Source: Galbula dea | Taxonomy: Eukaryota; Chordata; Aves; Piciformes; Galbulidae | Direction of reading: 5' to 3' | Assembly (NCBI GenBank): GCA_013399015.1 | Contig: VWZX01000183.1 | Span: 372,355-436,354, forward strand | DNA: 64,000 nt | Part shown: positions 49,407-61,439 of the stretch, in pieces | How the letters are laid out: each line of letters begins with the position of its first letter | Numbering within the stretch: position 1 is the stretch's first letter | Translations under genes and position numbers: made by a program | The notes under the pieces: generated by a model | The model's input: the letters and a program-made list of their open reading frames with translations, nothing else | The model's database searches: none | Told to the model about the DNA's origin: nothing

Positions 49407-49935
49407 TGTCCTGGTTTGAGTTAGAACAGAACTAACTCTCTTCAGTGATTTTACCTTCTGAAAGTATTCCATCCCATATACATAATATTTGACATATAAG
49501 CTGGGGATCAGTCCCTCCTTGCTAGAGTCCCCTGCTAGTCTTCCCTGTCAAGGTTCGAGATTCCTGATTTCGGGATTGCTCTTCACCAGGCATTTGGAGA
49601 CGATCCCTAAATTCAGGCATCTGGTAGCAGGACCCTGCTCCCAGGGGAGCCAGACTCATCTGGTACCGGAGCCGGACGCCTGCTGCTGCAGCTTCAGTGG
49701 TGATGCAGTTACCATTGAAAGGGGTTTGGGTTTGGTATTGGGTTCTGTATGTATTTGTATATATTTCATTTAACATTGTTATTATTATTAAAGTAGTTTT
49801 AGTTTTATTTTCCAATCCACAAGTCTCTCTACCTTTCCTTTATCCCCTATCCCTTCCCATTGGGGAAGAGGGGGGGTGGGTAATAGGGAGAGTCTGTCCA
49901 TGGGTTGGTGGTCGGCCCAGCTTCTACCCTCAACA
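49407..49935 (+). mobile_element. Solo LTR of an endogenous retroelement, 529 bp
   Basis: This block starts with TG (tgtcctggtttgagttagaa) and ends with CA (ctaccctcaaca). It is flanked by the five-base duplication gtgcc (49402-49406 and 49936-49940). It has a catataagctgg TATA-like element near 49492 and an attaaa polyadenylation signal near 49787. It is the same family and orientation as the LTR at 44054-44774 but about 190 bp shorter, so one of the two has a large indel. It lies in the 7.6-kb EXD3 intron, antisense to the gene. No coding part of the retroelement remains. Confidence 0.93.
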
Positions 49936-52551
49936 GTGCCAAAAGGAGATACTAAATCTGGGACTGCAATTCTTCACAAGGATGAAAGTGTGACTGATCT
50001 TTGTATGATTAAATGACAACCCTCTCCCCCATGCCTTCCCCTTCCTGTAGGAGGGAAGTAGTGCCATGGCTGTAAGGATTCCCATGCGAACCAGCACTTC
50101 AGCTCTCCCGGTGCTGACAAGAGATTGGCATTTCAAGGGAGGCATGAGGTTATTTCTCTTCTCTGGCTGGATTCTATTGGAAGCCCTCAGACTTTTCACT
50201 GTTTCCAGACGTGTGTCATGGAGGTCTCTCTTCTGGTTCAGAGTTTCAGAAGATCTCTCTAGATCACCCTTTAACCCTGGCAGAAGGATTTGGAAGCAGA
50301 GTCCTGCTGCACTTCCCAGCCTGACACCACTAAACATAGCCAGGGAACACTAAAAAAAACAAACCAGGGTTTCTAAGCTCTGTCTTGGAGAGCTATTCTC
50401 TTAAGACCTACTGGACCCACAGCAACATGAAACAAGGTGGAGAAGGCTCTGAAGACACAAACTCCCGACACAGTGCACTAAGCAACCATTTTTATCCTAT
50501 CTTGAGCTTCCAGGCAGTCCTTTCCCTCCCTTTTTTGTGAAGTCACTCTTTGGCTGCTAGTTTTGTACTTAGACAGTGATTTGCAACAACTTCTAGTGCA
50601 TCTTCCTGCAGACAAACTTACAGGATTTCTTTCAAAATCAACCCTCCCTTTCAATAAAAGAAAAAATCAAGAACAGCAAACTTGATGTGGCAGTAGACAC
50701 TGTGTGTTGCACATAATCCTACTCCACACAGTTTGGGTTATGGAACAGCCCTGGCAACCACCCACCCTCATGGCACAGTACCCAGAGAAGTTCAGTAAGG
50801 CAACAGTAAAAGTCCACCACAGTGATTTGCTGACAAGGGAAAAGAGATGTGAAATTCCTTCAGAATCATGTGTGCTTCAGGCTAAGTCTGAGGATTTCAC
50901 AGCTGGAACACTCCATTTTGACTTCCTGCATCCAGGGTTAATTAGTTCAAGCTTGATAAATCCCCTTATCTAAATGGCTCTGCAGAGACAGGCAAAGAAC
51001 ATCAAATAAAAAAGGAGAAAAGCAATAACTCTTCCAGCATGCTTTCCTTGCCTCTGGAACAACGACTGAGAGAAGCATGCAGAGCCAGAGAACCCATGTG
51101 ATAGCACAAGTCTGACTGAAACCAGAGAGGATACATGCTGGAGGAAGGGGCACAGTTCGTTTCTTCCTCTGAAAGAAAGAAGGGAGACATGTGCTCAGAG
51201 ATGCAAATGAAAGGAAAAGAATGACCACAGTAGCATCTTGGGGTGGGTGTCAGGGACTTGTGCTCCAGCCCAAGCACTGCAGAGAGGGCATTGGCCTTGG
51301 TTTCACAATCTATTAAAAAGATAATATCAACTTCCTCTGGAAAAGGCTCAGACCTTCTGGATAGAAAGTTATCCTTAATAACTTGGTATTATTATTTAGC
51401 CCTTAATGTGCCTCTCTTCATCCATTTTTCATCCTGCAGAGAGGAAAGAACTCAAATGAATTACTACAGGGGAGACTTGGAAAGGCAACAACTGATGAGA
51501 GAGGGCAGAGAGAGATTCTATGTTTCAAAGCCCAGCTCCAGCAGCAGAAAGATTCGTGACAACCTAAAGGATCCTGAATTGAGGCCAAAAGTTTCAAGAA
51601 ACAACAAGACAAGGCTGCAGATTTGCAATTTTAAACTGGCTGAGCCTGTGCATGACACATGTTGGGCAATGCCACGTGTCCTTGAAGAGGCAAACAACAG
51701 AGCTCTCCTTGCGAGGCAGCAGTCCAGGAAAAGCTATGACCCCTCTGGCAGAGGCAGAGGTGAAGCAGTCAGAGATCCTGAGCCTAGGCCTACAAGGTCC
51801 CAGGCCAGAAAAAAAAAGGAGTGGACAGAAAGAATCTGTTCCAGGTTGTGTGCTGGAAAAGCACCTAGAGGAGGATCTACTAGAGAACTGGATCACTAAT
51901 CTCAATCCAATTCTGAAGTCCCTTACCTGTTATCTCAGGCTCTTTTAAAATAGTCAGGAAACCAAGGGCTTAGCAGCTATGAACCCACTCAGCCCAGTCC
52001 AGCAGTGCACTTACTGTGGTATTTCAGCCCTAGACTTCTCTTCAGCATTCCTGAGAACCATAAATTGGACAGAGCTGTTTGGTAATGTGGCCTTGTGTGC
52101 CATATCAAAGCCATCAACCCCATTTTCTTTCTTAATGTAGATCTATTTGTATCGAGGTCTATGATGAAAGACATTCTTCTGCTGACCAAACATCACAAGA
52201 GAAGTCTTGATCTTCAAAGCAGAACAGTTCTTCATCTGCCCTCTGCAGATTTACTCTGCAGGCTGGTGTGGAGGTAAAAAGACTTGCAAAGCTGAAAAAT
52301 GTCATTTACATCAAAAATATGGAAGAAGACATTCAAAACTGAGATGAGATCAGAGATTAGATTCCCCCATTACATGAAGCTCTGCTCACTGCAGTATTAG
52401 AAGTCCTCTTTGCGTCCCATGGCTCCCAACCAGTTCAGGGCAGTTTAGATCCAGGTATACGTTGCTCTAAGTGGCTCTTGAGATCCATCCAGGCCTGGTC
52501 CTCCTCTCAGACTCACAGGTTCACCTCCAGTTTTGAGAAAGGAATCTCACA

Positions 52552-52975
52552 AGGGAACTTTCTACATCATGTCCCCTATGAGAGCAGGCTGAGAGAGTTG
52601 GGGTTGTTCAGCCTGGAGAAGAGAAGGCTCCAAAGGGACCTTATAGTGGCTTTCCAGTACTTACAGAGGGTTACAGGAAGCTGGGGAGGGACTTCTTCAA
52701 GGACTGTAGTGATAGAACAAAGGGTAATGGTTTAAACTGAAAGAGGCTAGGTTTGGATTAGATAGTAGGAAGAAATTCTTTACAGTGATGGTGGTGAGAT
52801 ACTGGAACAGGTTACCCAGAGAAGTTGCAGATGCTCCATCTCTGGCAGTGCTCAAAAACAGGTTAGATGAGGCCTTGAGCAACCTGGTCTAGTGGAAGGT
52901 GTCCCTGCCCATGGCAGGGGGTTGGAAGCAGATGATGGTTAAGGTCCCTTCCAACCCAAACCATTCTATGATGCT
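52552..52975 (+). mobile_element. CR1 LINE 3' fragment
   Basis: Sense CR1: gagagttggggttgttcagc, then ctggagaagagaaggctcca, the ggttacccagagaagttgca block and ccttccaacccaaaccattc with the tatgatg end. It lies in an EXD3 intron. Confidence 0.95.
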
Positions 52976-54024
52976 CTGGTAGCCACAGGAAGCCAGTTCT
53001 ACCAGCCTTCTTGTTATTATCACACTTCAAAAGATACAAGGTTTGCCTTGGTGTGCAAATTACTCTTAGAGATGAGGATTATTTTGAAGTCCAAGAGCAC
53101 ACTCCATTAAAAAAATAAAACAAGCCAACCCACAACTCAACCTAAGGGGCTCTGAGATTCCACCAAGGTTCTTGTTAGACATTAGTGACCTAAGTTATTA
53201 CCAAAATCTCCTTATAAATTTCTGCTCCACTCCTGAAGTACACCATTGCCAGATCTCCTGTAGCCACTTCAGGCTGGTGGGTGATCCTTTAAGGTCACTA
53301 TGAGAAGCATCCCACTGTTCTACTTGATTTGCCAAAATAACAGAGAAAAGAGGAACACACTCTGAAAATTTCCTTCTTACTCCCACTTATCCACCTAGAA
53401 AGCACAAAAGATAGGTTTAAGATTCTCTGGAAAGAGGAGTTTGCAGAAGACAGGCTGGAAGACCTGGCTAGAAACACAACAGGCACAGGATGTGATTTCA
53501 CTGAAATGTATTCATTGGAAGTAACACATTGCTTATTGGAGTCAGTGCAAATGCAAAGGGTGGCTCACCTCAATCAAGGCACCTGCACACACAGAAGGAT
53601 CACAGAGATCAAACCTTCACATTCTTTACCAGGTGGAGTCATTCTTTACCTCGGGATGGAGTCAGAAGCACCTACTGAGGAGTGGCTGGATGCACACATC
53701 CCTTCTGAAGAGAGGCCTCCCTGTCTGGGCAGGGAGCCAGGCTTGGGCCAGCTGGGCCATGCCCCCCAGCCTCCCGGAAGGGTCTCCTACCCAAGGTGCA
53801 GGACTGGAGCAGTGCTGCCAGGTCAGGACATATTTGAGGGGCTGGTGAATCCCCTCACCTCTCAGTGCACAGGTTGCTAACATCAGGTAAAGGAGCTAGT
53901 CCAGCACATCTGGTACAAACTCTATCCCCCAGCTGTGTACCTGCTTTGCCAAACACTCGTGTATTGTGCCATAGCAGCTAGGACATGTCCGAACATGGCA
54001 AAACCTTACTGAGAGCCCTCCAAA

Positions 54025-54163
54025 GGAGAGGACTTGGACAGTGACATTCCAAAAATGTGTAGATGTGGTGCTTGGGGCCATGGTTTAGCAGTGAGCTTGG
54101 TACTGTTGGGTGGGTGGTTGGACTGGATGATCTCAGAGGTCTTTTCCAAACATGATTCTATGC
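54025..54163 (+). mobile_element. CR1 LINE 3' fragment
   Basis: Sense CR1 end: gtgtagatgtggtgcttggg, then gccatggtttagcagtgagc and tggttggactggatgatctc, ending attctatg. About 140 bp, in an EXD3 intron. Confidence 0.9.
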
Positions 54164-54324
54164 CACCTGCCCTTGAGCACAAAGCTGCTCTTCCCAGTGA
54201 GGCTGGTGGTCAAGAACAGAGGTTAAAATATGTTTGTAAGGGTAGACTGTGAACTCTTTGCCTTCAACATGAGGAGACATTCAACCAGAGAACTTCTCAG
54301 TATGAATTTCTACTATTTTCCCAT

Positions 54325-54358
54325 TTTTAAAGATTTTTAAAGACTTTTAAAGATTTTC
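54325..54358. repeat. Short 12-bp tandem repeat
   Basis: Three units of ttttaaagattt with one substitution. Confidence 0.85.
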
Positions 54359-56252
54359 TGTGTCTGCACTTATGACATGTAACTTTTAATTAGTCACTTC
54401 TCCAGACATGTCCCAATTAAATGGCACCATTAAACACACAGAATGCAAACTAGCATCATCTCACAGCAGCTAAGTATGGACAAATAGGGATGGGGATGAT
54501 ACACCAGCTTTGTGGAGGTCCTGCTCTCATGGGCCAGGAGATCTGGTATGACAAACTTGCCATGACAACTGTTGTCCAAGATGAAACAGCCAATAATAGC
54601 AGCACAACACGAAGCAGTATGCAGGGGACAGGATTCAAGTTCAGCCTGGGAATGGGGTTTCTCAAACCAATCACTGCCACACGTGCTAGTCTAAAAGAAA
54701 CAACAAAACAAATCTCTAGCTGCCCAAGCACAACCTACAAAGCTCCCAGGCTCTTAAGTTTGATCACAGATAACAGAGGGTGAAGGTCAAGACTCATGTG
54801 CCTACCAATACCCAAAGTCACTTTAACAAGCAACTGGAATGAGAACAATAAAGAGCCAATGCCATGTGATCCAGGAGTTCTTGGCACAAGGACATGTGTG
54901 ATGTGACTGATAAATCATTTTAGTGGAATGACTTTAATGAAGAACAAACACTAACTCTGTACACACTTAGATGTCCCTGGTGACACTAGTTTGAGATTGT
55001 GTTGGCACAACACCCAACCTGTCTATCTTGTACTCAGTGACCAGGATCCAACCCTCTCCTGCCCTTTGCAATGACATTTACAAGTTTTTGGGTGTAGGGT
55101 GGTCAACATTGAACTCCTATTAAATCAGGACTGGCAGATACAAAGCAGGGTGGGAGGAGTCTATTTTTATCTTTGATTATCCAAGCCCTGATCAAAGGCT
55201 CTGCAGTACAGTAACACTCCAAGAGCTTTTGATAGTGAAAGGATGTTTGTCCAGTCACCATAGAGAAAGCAATGTAAAACATCCTGTCCATAGCACGATA
55301 AGGTATCAGGATGAGACGTGGAGACGGAGCTCTGGGGGAGGCAGTGAGAACTAGTTTGTTTAAATGACTTGTGCAAGTTTGGCAGCGATGAGATATTAAT
55401 TATTTCTGCAGAAGTTAGAGCCTGCCCAGGATTCAGGCCAAGCAGACATCTGAAGAGGAAACATCCTGCACACCAGGCCAGGAGATCAGTGCACATTTGA
55501 TAGCAACGCACTGTGTGGGCTGGATATCTCCATTTCTGGCATAGTAGAAATATGTCTGCAATGAAGAAGCATGTGTCTCTCCTCTGAGAGGCAGAAGGTC
55601 AAAGTTGTTATGGGAGTCCAGATAATGTTCATTGTCCCCATGTATGTTAGACACTGTTCCTTTCCCAAATTTTCCTTTCACAACTTGTGAAACTTCCTTT
55701 CACAGGCTGTGGCTGGTCACCACTGAGCCATCTCACAAGGTGGCAGACAGCTACAATGTTAGATAGCAATTCACTATGGAAATCTTCCCTTTCATATTGA
55801 AGAGCCATCTTTTGATTATGGATCTGCTTGATGGACCCAGGCACAAGGCAGGCAAATACCCTCCCTGTAAGCCCTGACTGTAGAGTCTGTTAGAAGCTGA
55901 AGTGAATTTTGGGTTCCCCCATCAAAAAAACTCGAGACTGCAGGTCACATCTTCAAACTCGGCTTGTGTTCTTCTAATGACTTGAAACATCCCAGGTGTC
56001 AATGACACAAAGACAGACACAGACAAGACTGGAGACCGCAGCACCTTTAATTCTGCTCCCCTCCTCTCTCCTGGCGATGGAGAACTCAGCCCACAGACTA
56101 CCACAGGGACTAGTTAACACCAGCTGCCAACTCACTGCCTGTTTGGCTTGAGTGACTAACCAGTGCAGTTGCATGGTGAGCAGCAGGCCTTCCCTAGGGA
56201 GCATGGAGAGGAGCTATAAACACACCCACTCACATGCATACATGTGACTAAC

Positions 56253-56423
56253 CTCTGCAGCTTTCCTATGGTCATCCTCATTCTCCAGCATCCGAACATC
56301 TACACCAAGGCAGCGAAGATAGCGCCCAAGGCCTTGCAGCATGTTGTCACAGACCACACTGAACTCCTTTGGGGAGATGGGAGCAGGGCGAGATGAGGTC
56401 TCCTTTTTGGATCCTTGGCATTG
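56253..56423 (-). CDS. EXD3: EXD3 exon: start of the Mut7-C domain
   Basis: This 171-bp exon (57 codons, phase 0/0) lies between the acceptor CTTTCTGTAG and the donor GAG|GTTAGTCA. A short basic linker (CQGSKKETSSRPAPISPKE) leads into FSVVCDNMLQGLGRYLRCLG and then VDVRMLENEDDHRKAAE. This is the beginning of the Mut7-C (PIN-like) domain, whose bacterial and archaeal relatives read D-x-M-L-G-x-L-A-R-x-L-R. The Asp of CDNML and the acidic EDD cluster are the usual metal-site candidates. The open frame seen through here in another register is a shadow. Confidence 0.94.
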
Positions 56424-58739
56424 CTACAGAAAGGCAAGAGATTTTTAAGCTGCAGAACAGACAGCCGATTTCCAAGGCACTTGTGTTTTGTTTCCCTAAA
56501 TTCACCCACCAAATCCAACTGTCCCCTCCCACCTCTATTACAGTTTCCTGCATGCTCTGCCACACTTCTAGTTCATCCTTCACATCCTCTCTACATCACC
56601 CACCTACCACTCGGGTAGGAGACTAATTCTGAGTTAGCCATTCGCCCACTGGCCAGCTGACCACCCACCCTGGAGACCTGCAGCCTTTCCCTGCAGAAAT
56701 GCTAACCTTGCCTCTATGCTCTACACAGACATGAAGTCAGAGAGACACATTTTCAAGAGCACAATTCCCCTACCAAATTAGACAGCAATTAATATACATG
56801 TGCCAAAGCTCTGATTTGGGAAGGGGATCTGACAGACAGAGGGAGAAACAGGTAGACAAAGCAACCACGTCAGCTTTGTTATCTTTGGAAGTTTAAAAAT
56901 AGGCAGAGCCTGAATTCTGTTTATTTTATTTCAAAGGTCTGCTGCTGGGGAAGTTCCTGTAGTTGGAGATTTTGTCTTTAGGAGGCTCCCAGAAATACAA
57001 TAGCTAAATTCATGAAGAAGGGAAGTTATTAAGGGACCTCCAATTTTGCCTCCAGAAACTTGAAGTAGTTGGGATGACTGAAGGACAGCCACCACCTATG
57101 CAGGGCTACACTGCCGTTGGAACCAGTTACTGCAGCACTGCAGATCAGCTGAGGCCTAGGAACGCTGTGGCACACCATGCAGATACACCTTGGGTTGACC
57201 ATGTGAACTAGCTCAGATCTCAGAGCTCAATCTTTGTGGTGCTGCACCTCCCAGAAGTTGGTACATGCACTCCAAGCTCTGCAGCACAGGGTAGACTGCA
57301 CCATCACCAGCTCCTGTGAGGACCTTGGTGGATGCAGCTGTGCCCTGAGTCATCAGAGTGCTGTGAAAACAGATCAAGCTGACCCTTGGATGCTGAGGTA
57401 GTTGGAAGGCACTAACCCTGTGCTGCTGCTGCTGTTCAAACAGATGTAAAGGAGCAGCAGCTGGCTCTTAGCTAGTGTTTATTCAATGGCCAGCAATGTC
57501 ATATGTAGCTTTTTTCTCACGTTTCATGCCAGCAGAGAGCAAAAAGCTTATAAAGGAGAATAGTGTCATTAGCCCCACTTCTGAGAGTGGACCAGGAAAC
57601 ACTGGGAAAGAGCTTGGAGTCACGCAGGATGCAGAGCCAAGAGAAGTCTCCTTTTTCAGTCCCAGCCCAGGTTTTACCAACTACTTCTCTGTTAATGAAT
57701 CTGCCCATACAGAACACAAAAATGACCTGTGGGTTCCCAGAGTAATTCAAGCCTGAAGCACTTACTCTCCCCATCTCTGCTGTGATGTACAGTACTCCCA
57801 TGAACACAGAGTGCTCACGGTACTGCTGAGCAGCTTTGTGTTAGACTGTCTGACTAATGGGACACTGCACATGTACATGCACTTGATAAGGAGGACCCCA
57901 GAAAGGTGGCTAGAATCAGGACCATCTCAGTCCAGCCATGGAAGGTAGCATTGATTTCAGGAGCTAAATACACATTTGGGACTACTCAGGAGGATATGCA
58001 GCCATACTGTGTCCTCTTAGTTAATAAACAAAACTGGTTTTCTGCCAATGTTTTCACAGGTGCATAAACAACCAGATGGTTGAATTTTAGAAGTAAAACT
58101 TTACTAGTGACAGGGACCAGTCATGTTCCACGGTATTTAAGCAGTCACATAGCTCCAAGTTATGGGTGGTGGAGTTTTAAGGCTCTGCCACAACATACAT
58201 TGCAGGGGGAGGCCAGTCATGGAGTACACGGCGGTGGGCAGGGAGACAGAAAGAAGCCATCAGCAGAAAGACAAAGCTTTTAGCTTTGCATATTTCTACT
58301 CCCAACACAATGAAGGAGGCATTCTCAGTGTGAAACCAAAGCACGGAAGCTCAGTTAAAAGCAAAAGTAAGCCTGAGTTTTGAAACCTCACAGATGCAAC
58401 ATCTAGGCCACATAATTCAAACTCACAACCCTGAGGAAATGTGGAAGGGGCATTTCTATGAGCAAGGTTAGCTGGATTATGCCACAGAGGTCTGCACCAA
58501 CACTTTGCAAAGACAAACGAACCTAAAATTGCAGGGAAAGCTGAACCAAGGCAGGTGGAGGAGAAGGCACATCTTAGCGGCACAGGGGAGGGGCGAGGAA
58601 GATGTTTGCTGCAATAGTCCTGAGAACAACCTGCAAACAGGCATGCCATGCATAGCTAATAGTCTGACTGAAAGAGGAGGTAACATATGATTTGCAGGGG
58701 TCTTGAGCAACACGCAGCTCTTTGAAGATGTTTACAAAC
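56424..58739 (-). other. EXD3: EXD3 intron, no features seen
   Basis: This 2.3-kb intron separates the nuclease and Mut7-C coding halves. Short overlapping open frames at 57475-57807 exist on both strands, which argues against coding. No transposable element was recognised. Confidence 0.65.
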
Positions 58740-58900
58740 CTGTCCAGAAGGTACTTCTTGTTTATTCAGCTGGTTCTTTGCTCTGGGTTTTGTGCTTGGT
58801 TTTCCCACCAGACTTGCAGTCAGGTCTGAACTCAGACCAAAGCTTGTTGGATCCTTGCAGAGTTTTTCATAGATCTCCAGCAAACAGTACGCATCTGAAG
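58740..58900 (-). CDS. EXD3: EXD3 exon: motif III aspartate and inter-domain linker
   Basis: This 161-bp exon follows the acceptor CTCACTTTCAG and ends at CAG|GTTTGTAA. It enters in phase 1 and leaves in phase 0. With the preceding exon it reads YAASDAYCLLEIYEKLC, giving the complete Y-x-x-x-D Exo III motif that defines the DEDDy subclass. CKDPTSFGLSSDL follows, then a basic, probably disordered linker (GKPSTKPRAKNQLNKQEVPSGQ) joining the nuclease to the Mut7-C domain. The upstream frame extends into the intron to about 58937, but the phase match to the previous exon fixes the boundary at 58900. Confidence 0.94.
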
Positions 58901-60014
58901 CTGAAAGTGAGGGAAGATGAGCCTCAGCTAGTTTCATGCAGAAGTGAAACAGAGGTTTTCCTGATACAAGGAAGAGCCCTCACCTTTGTAAATGCCGCTG
59001 AACGCAAATAACCTGTGAAGCTCCAACTTACTACTGTCATACCCTGCACTCTTCTACTGAGTCAGTGTCCTACCTAACAAGTGAACACAGAGTCAAGGCA
59101 GAGCAGCTCAAAAAGAGACAGACTTTCTGCTGTCTCTGACTCTAACGTGATGCAAATGGCAGTGTGCCTGTTCAAACCACCATTGAAGACAGCTTCAGCC
59201 ACGCCATTCCACTCTCCATTGTTACCGAGCAGCGGCTTGCCCATGGTTTATTACTGCTTCTCAGCTATGGGAAGGGAACTTCCCCATTAGATGCAATATC
59301 TTCAAAAGTAACATCTGAGTTGTTTGCAATCACCTGCCCACACGCACTGCCACGCCGCTTCTGTTCCTTCCAACGGGAACTCTCTAAGTCTCCAAGCCAG
59401 TTTTACAAGTCCTGGTGATTAACTTTTGTGGGAACTGTGTCAGCTTCAAGGATAGCTGAATCTAACAAAGGGTTGGTTTACTTCAGTAGACTGTCCTTTG
59501 ATGCCCCAGGAAAAGATTTAGACCCAGACTTCTGATTGTGGGGTAATCAGCAATAAACTCCACTGGTCCCTCTGCAGTACCGACTCTGTGCAGTTTCTGA
59601 CATCGTGTCCACCCATTTTTTACCCTGCTCTAACAAGCACTTTGCTATGACAAATGAACACAGCTCTTGTTTCCCAGAAAGGCTGTGAAATGAGGCAGAA
59701 GGAAGTGGACTTTCTTCCTTTCATTTACTGAGAGGAGTTTCCACTGAGGTGATGTTTCATGAGACAAAATCTGCAAAGCACAGGAATTCTTTCACAAGGG
59801 AAATAATGAATCACTGGACAGTTTAAACTTCAACCATTAAGCCATGTCCACAAAAGGACAAACGTAACATGTGCTGGCTTCTCTGAACAGGAACTAATCT
59901 ACAAAACCATTTTCTTTGCTTGCTCCTTAACTGTTTTCCTGGTGAGAGAGAACAGACAAACACAGCCTGCAATGGACAGTCTGCAGCACCTTGCCACAGA
60001 GTCAGTGACCAGAC
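58901..60014 (-). other. EXD3: EXD3 intron, no features seen
   Basis: No repeat or additional exon is recognised. The open frame at 59899-60014 on the minus strand is read-through past the donor of the neighbouring exon. Confidence 0.7.
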
Positions 60015-60225
60015 CTGCATAGAGGACCTGTTCCTCCCGCAGAGGCCGTTTCTCCCAGTTAGACAGCTGCTCTGTTTTATCTAGAGGTTTCCCCAGCACA
60101 TGTTGCACCAAGAGGCTGAGTCCTTTCTCTGGCTGCCTGAACCCTCTGTTCTCAGGGCTCTTCTCTGGGGACAGAATATCCACCTTCCAGCCACCCTTCT
60201 TCCAGTCAACAGAGCTCTTTTGCAG
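60015..60225 (-). CDS. EXD3: EXD3 exon: nuclease core up to motif III tyrosine
   Basis: This 211-bp exon starts after the acceptor TTTCCATCAG and ends at GCAG|GTCTGG, phase 0 to phase 1. It opens with a variable segment (LQKSSVDWKKGGWKVD...) that is longer and more charged than in mammals. The strongly conserved GLSLLVQHVLGKPLDKTEQL, SNW and RPLREEQVLYA follow. LGKPLDKTEQLSNW is the family signature, equivalent to the G-x-x-L-x-K-x-x-x-x-S-x-W of RNase D-type enzymes. The final Tyr-Ala is the first part of the Y-x-x-x-D Exo III motif; the intron splits that motif after the first base of the next codon. Confidence 0.95.
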
Positions 60226-61329
60226 CTGATGGAAAGAAAAAGATATAAAACACACAGTTACAAACCAGTTTCTGCAGCACCTCCTTTTGCAGTGGGTGGG
60301 GTCATGCAGCAACCCTATCATGTTTATCTCTTGCCTGGCATATCGAATCCCGTTGTCTCAGACAAGGGCTGGGATGGCATGAGAGATAGAAGGTGTCTGG
60401 GTATTTGTTTAACAAACAAACTTGCTGGAAAGAAATCTGTTTCATAGCCAGAAAAGAGAAAAAAGTGCCTTGTCATACAGCATTGCATCAAAGCAGTGGG
60501 GCTCCGGTGACTGTGACTTCCCAGAGGTGTGCAGGGTGCTCAGCCATGCTGGAGACTGCTGGGCACCAACTCAGTAAAAGAACACTAGCACTTTTCTCTT
60601 CCTAGTTCCAGTGAGAAAAGGTATGCCTGTAACACAGGGGGCAATGGCCTTTCTGGAGTTGCCATTTCTCAGATTAAACTGTTGGCAGGCACCTCAGACC
60701 CTGAAGCACTTCCCGGGTTATCAGTCCCAAAGATCTCCGTTCACCCCAACCTACAGCCTTAAACACACTCCATAAATTCTACCCATTAAAGTGGTTGTCC
60801 TTAACATTTCTGCAGACTGCTAAAAGCTACAGTGTGCAAACCCCGAGACAGCTGTACTTCAGCTGAACAGAAATTCCTGTGCTGAATCCACCAGCAGCCC
60901 TCCTAAGAACTTTACAAGTTCTCTACAAATCATTAACTCCATAATATCTACTTCAATACTGAATGATCTTGGAGTATCAGAATTTCTTTTATCAAGTTCA
61001 GGTACGACTTGTGCTCAGAATCTTGGTCCTAGCTGAATGGAGAGCTGTCTCCATTCTCTCCATTTCAATGGGTTTTTTCACAGATTTCATAAAGGCTATG
61101 AAGAAAGTTCTTAGTGTACCAAGCTCTAACTTTTCAGTTGATGAAAACTCAATGTTTCTGTCTGTCTTTACAGAATCACCTTACCCTTGAAACCACAAGT
61201 GGAAATGGACATTCAGCTTTCTCCCTGCCAAGGCTGGATATAAAAGCACACTGCTGTGAGTTGATGACAGTTATCCAGAAGCACATGCAGGAGACACAAT
61301 CTTTCATATCTTCATGTGCTCATCCTTAC
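60226..61329 (-). other. EXD3: EXD3 intron, no features seen
   Basis: No CR1, LTR or tandem repeat is visible. The sequence is AT-richer than the exons. Confidence 0.7.
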
Positions 61330-61439
61330 CTGTTTGTCTACTGTGAGTAAATCCACCACACCTCGTGCTTGCTTATCTGTGTCTTTCAAAGCAGGGCATG
61401 TAGTTGCAAGGCTGCTAAGGTCTCCAGACATCCCATAAC
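61330..61439 (-). CDS. EXD3: EXD3 exon: exonuclease motif II
   Basis: This 110-bp exon lies between the acceptor TTTCTCCAG and the donor CAG|GTAAGGAT. It enters in phase 1 and leaves in phase 0. It encodes YGMSGDLSSLATTCPA and then KQARGVVDLLTVDKQ. The aspartate in SGDL matches the Exo II acidic position of the DEDD family, and VVDLL is the strand that precedes motif III. The exon is too short for a 60-residue ORF filter and is found only by following the family and the splice signals. It sits 725 bases downstream of the motif I exon. Confidence 0.92.

Larger units (their letters stand above)
48638..56252 (-). other. EXD3: EXD3 large intron with solo LTR and CR1 copies
   Basis: This 7.6-kb intron holds a solo LTR (49407-49935), two CR1 fragments (52552-52975 and 54025-54163), a 12-bp T/A-rich tandem repeat near 54325 and a 218-codon open frame on the opposite strand (51243-51899). 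The remainder is unremarkable. All three elements lie antisense to EXD3. Confidence 0.8.

Noticed and set aside
44054..49935. A full provirus between the two LTRs
   Set aside because: Each LTR has its own different target duplication, and EXD3 exons lie between them, so they are separate solo LTRs.
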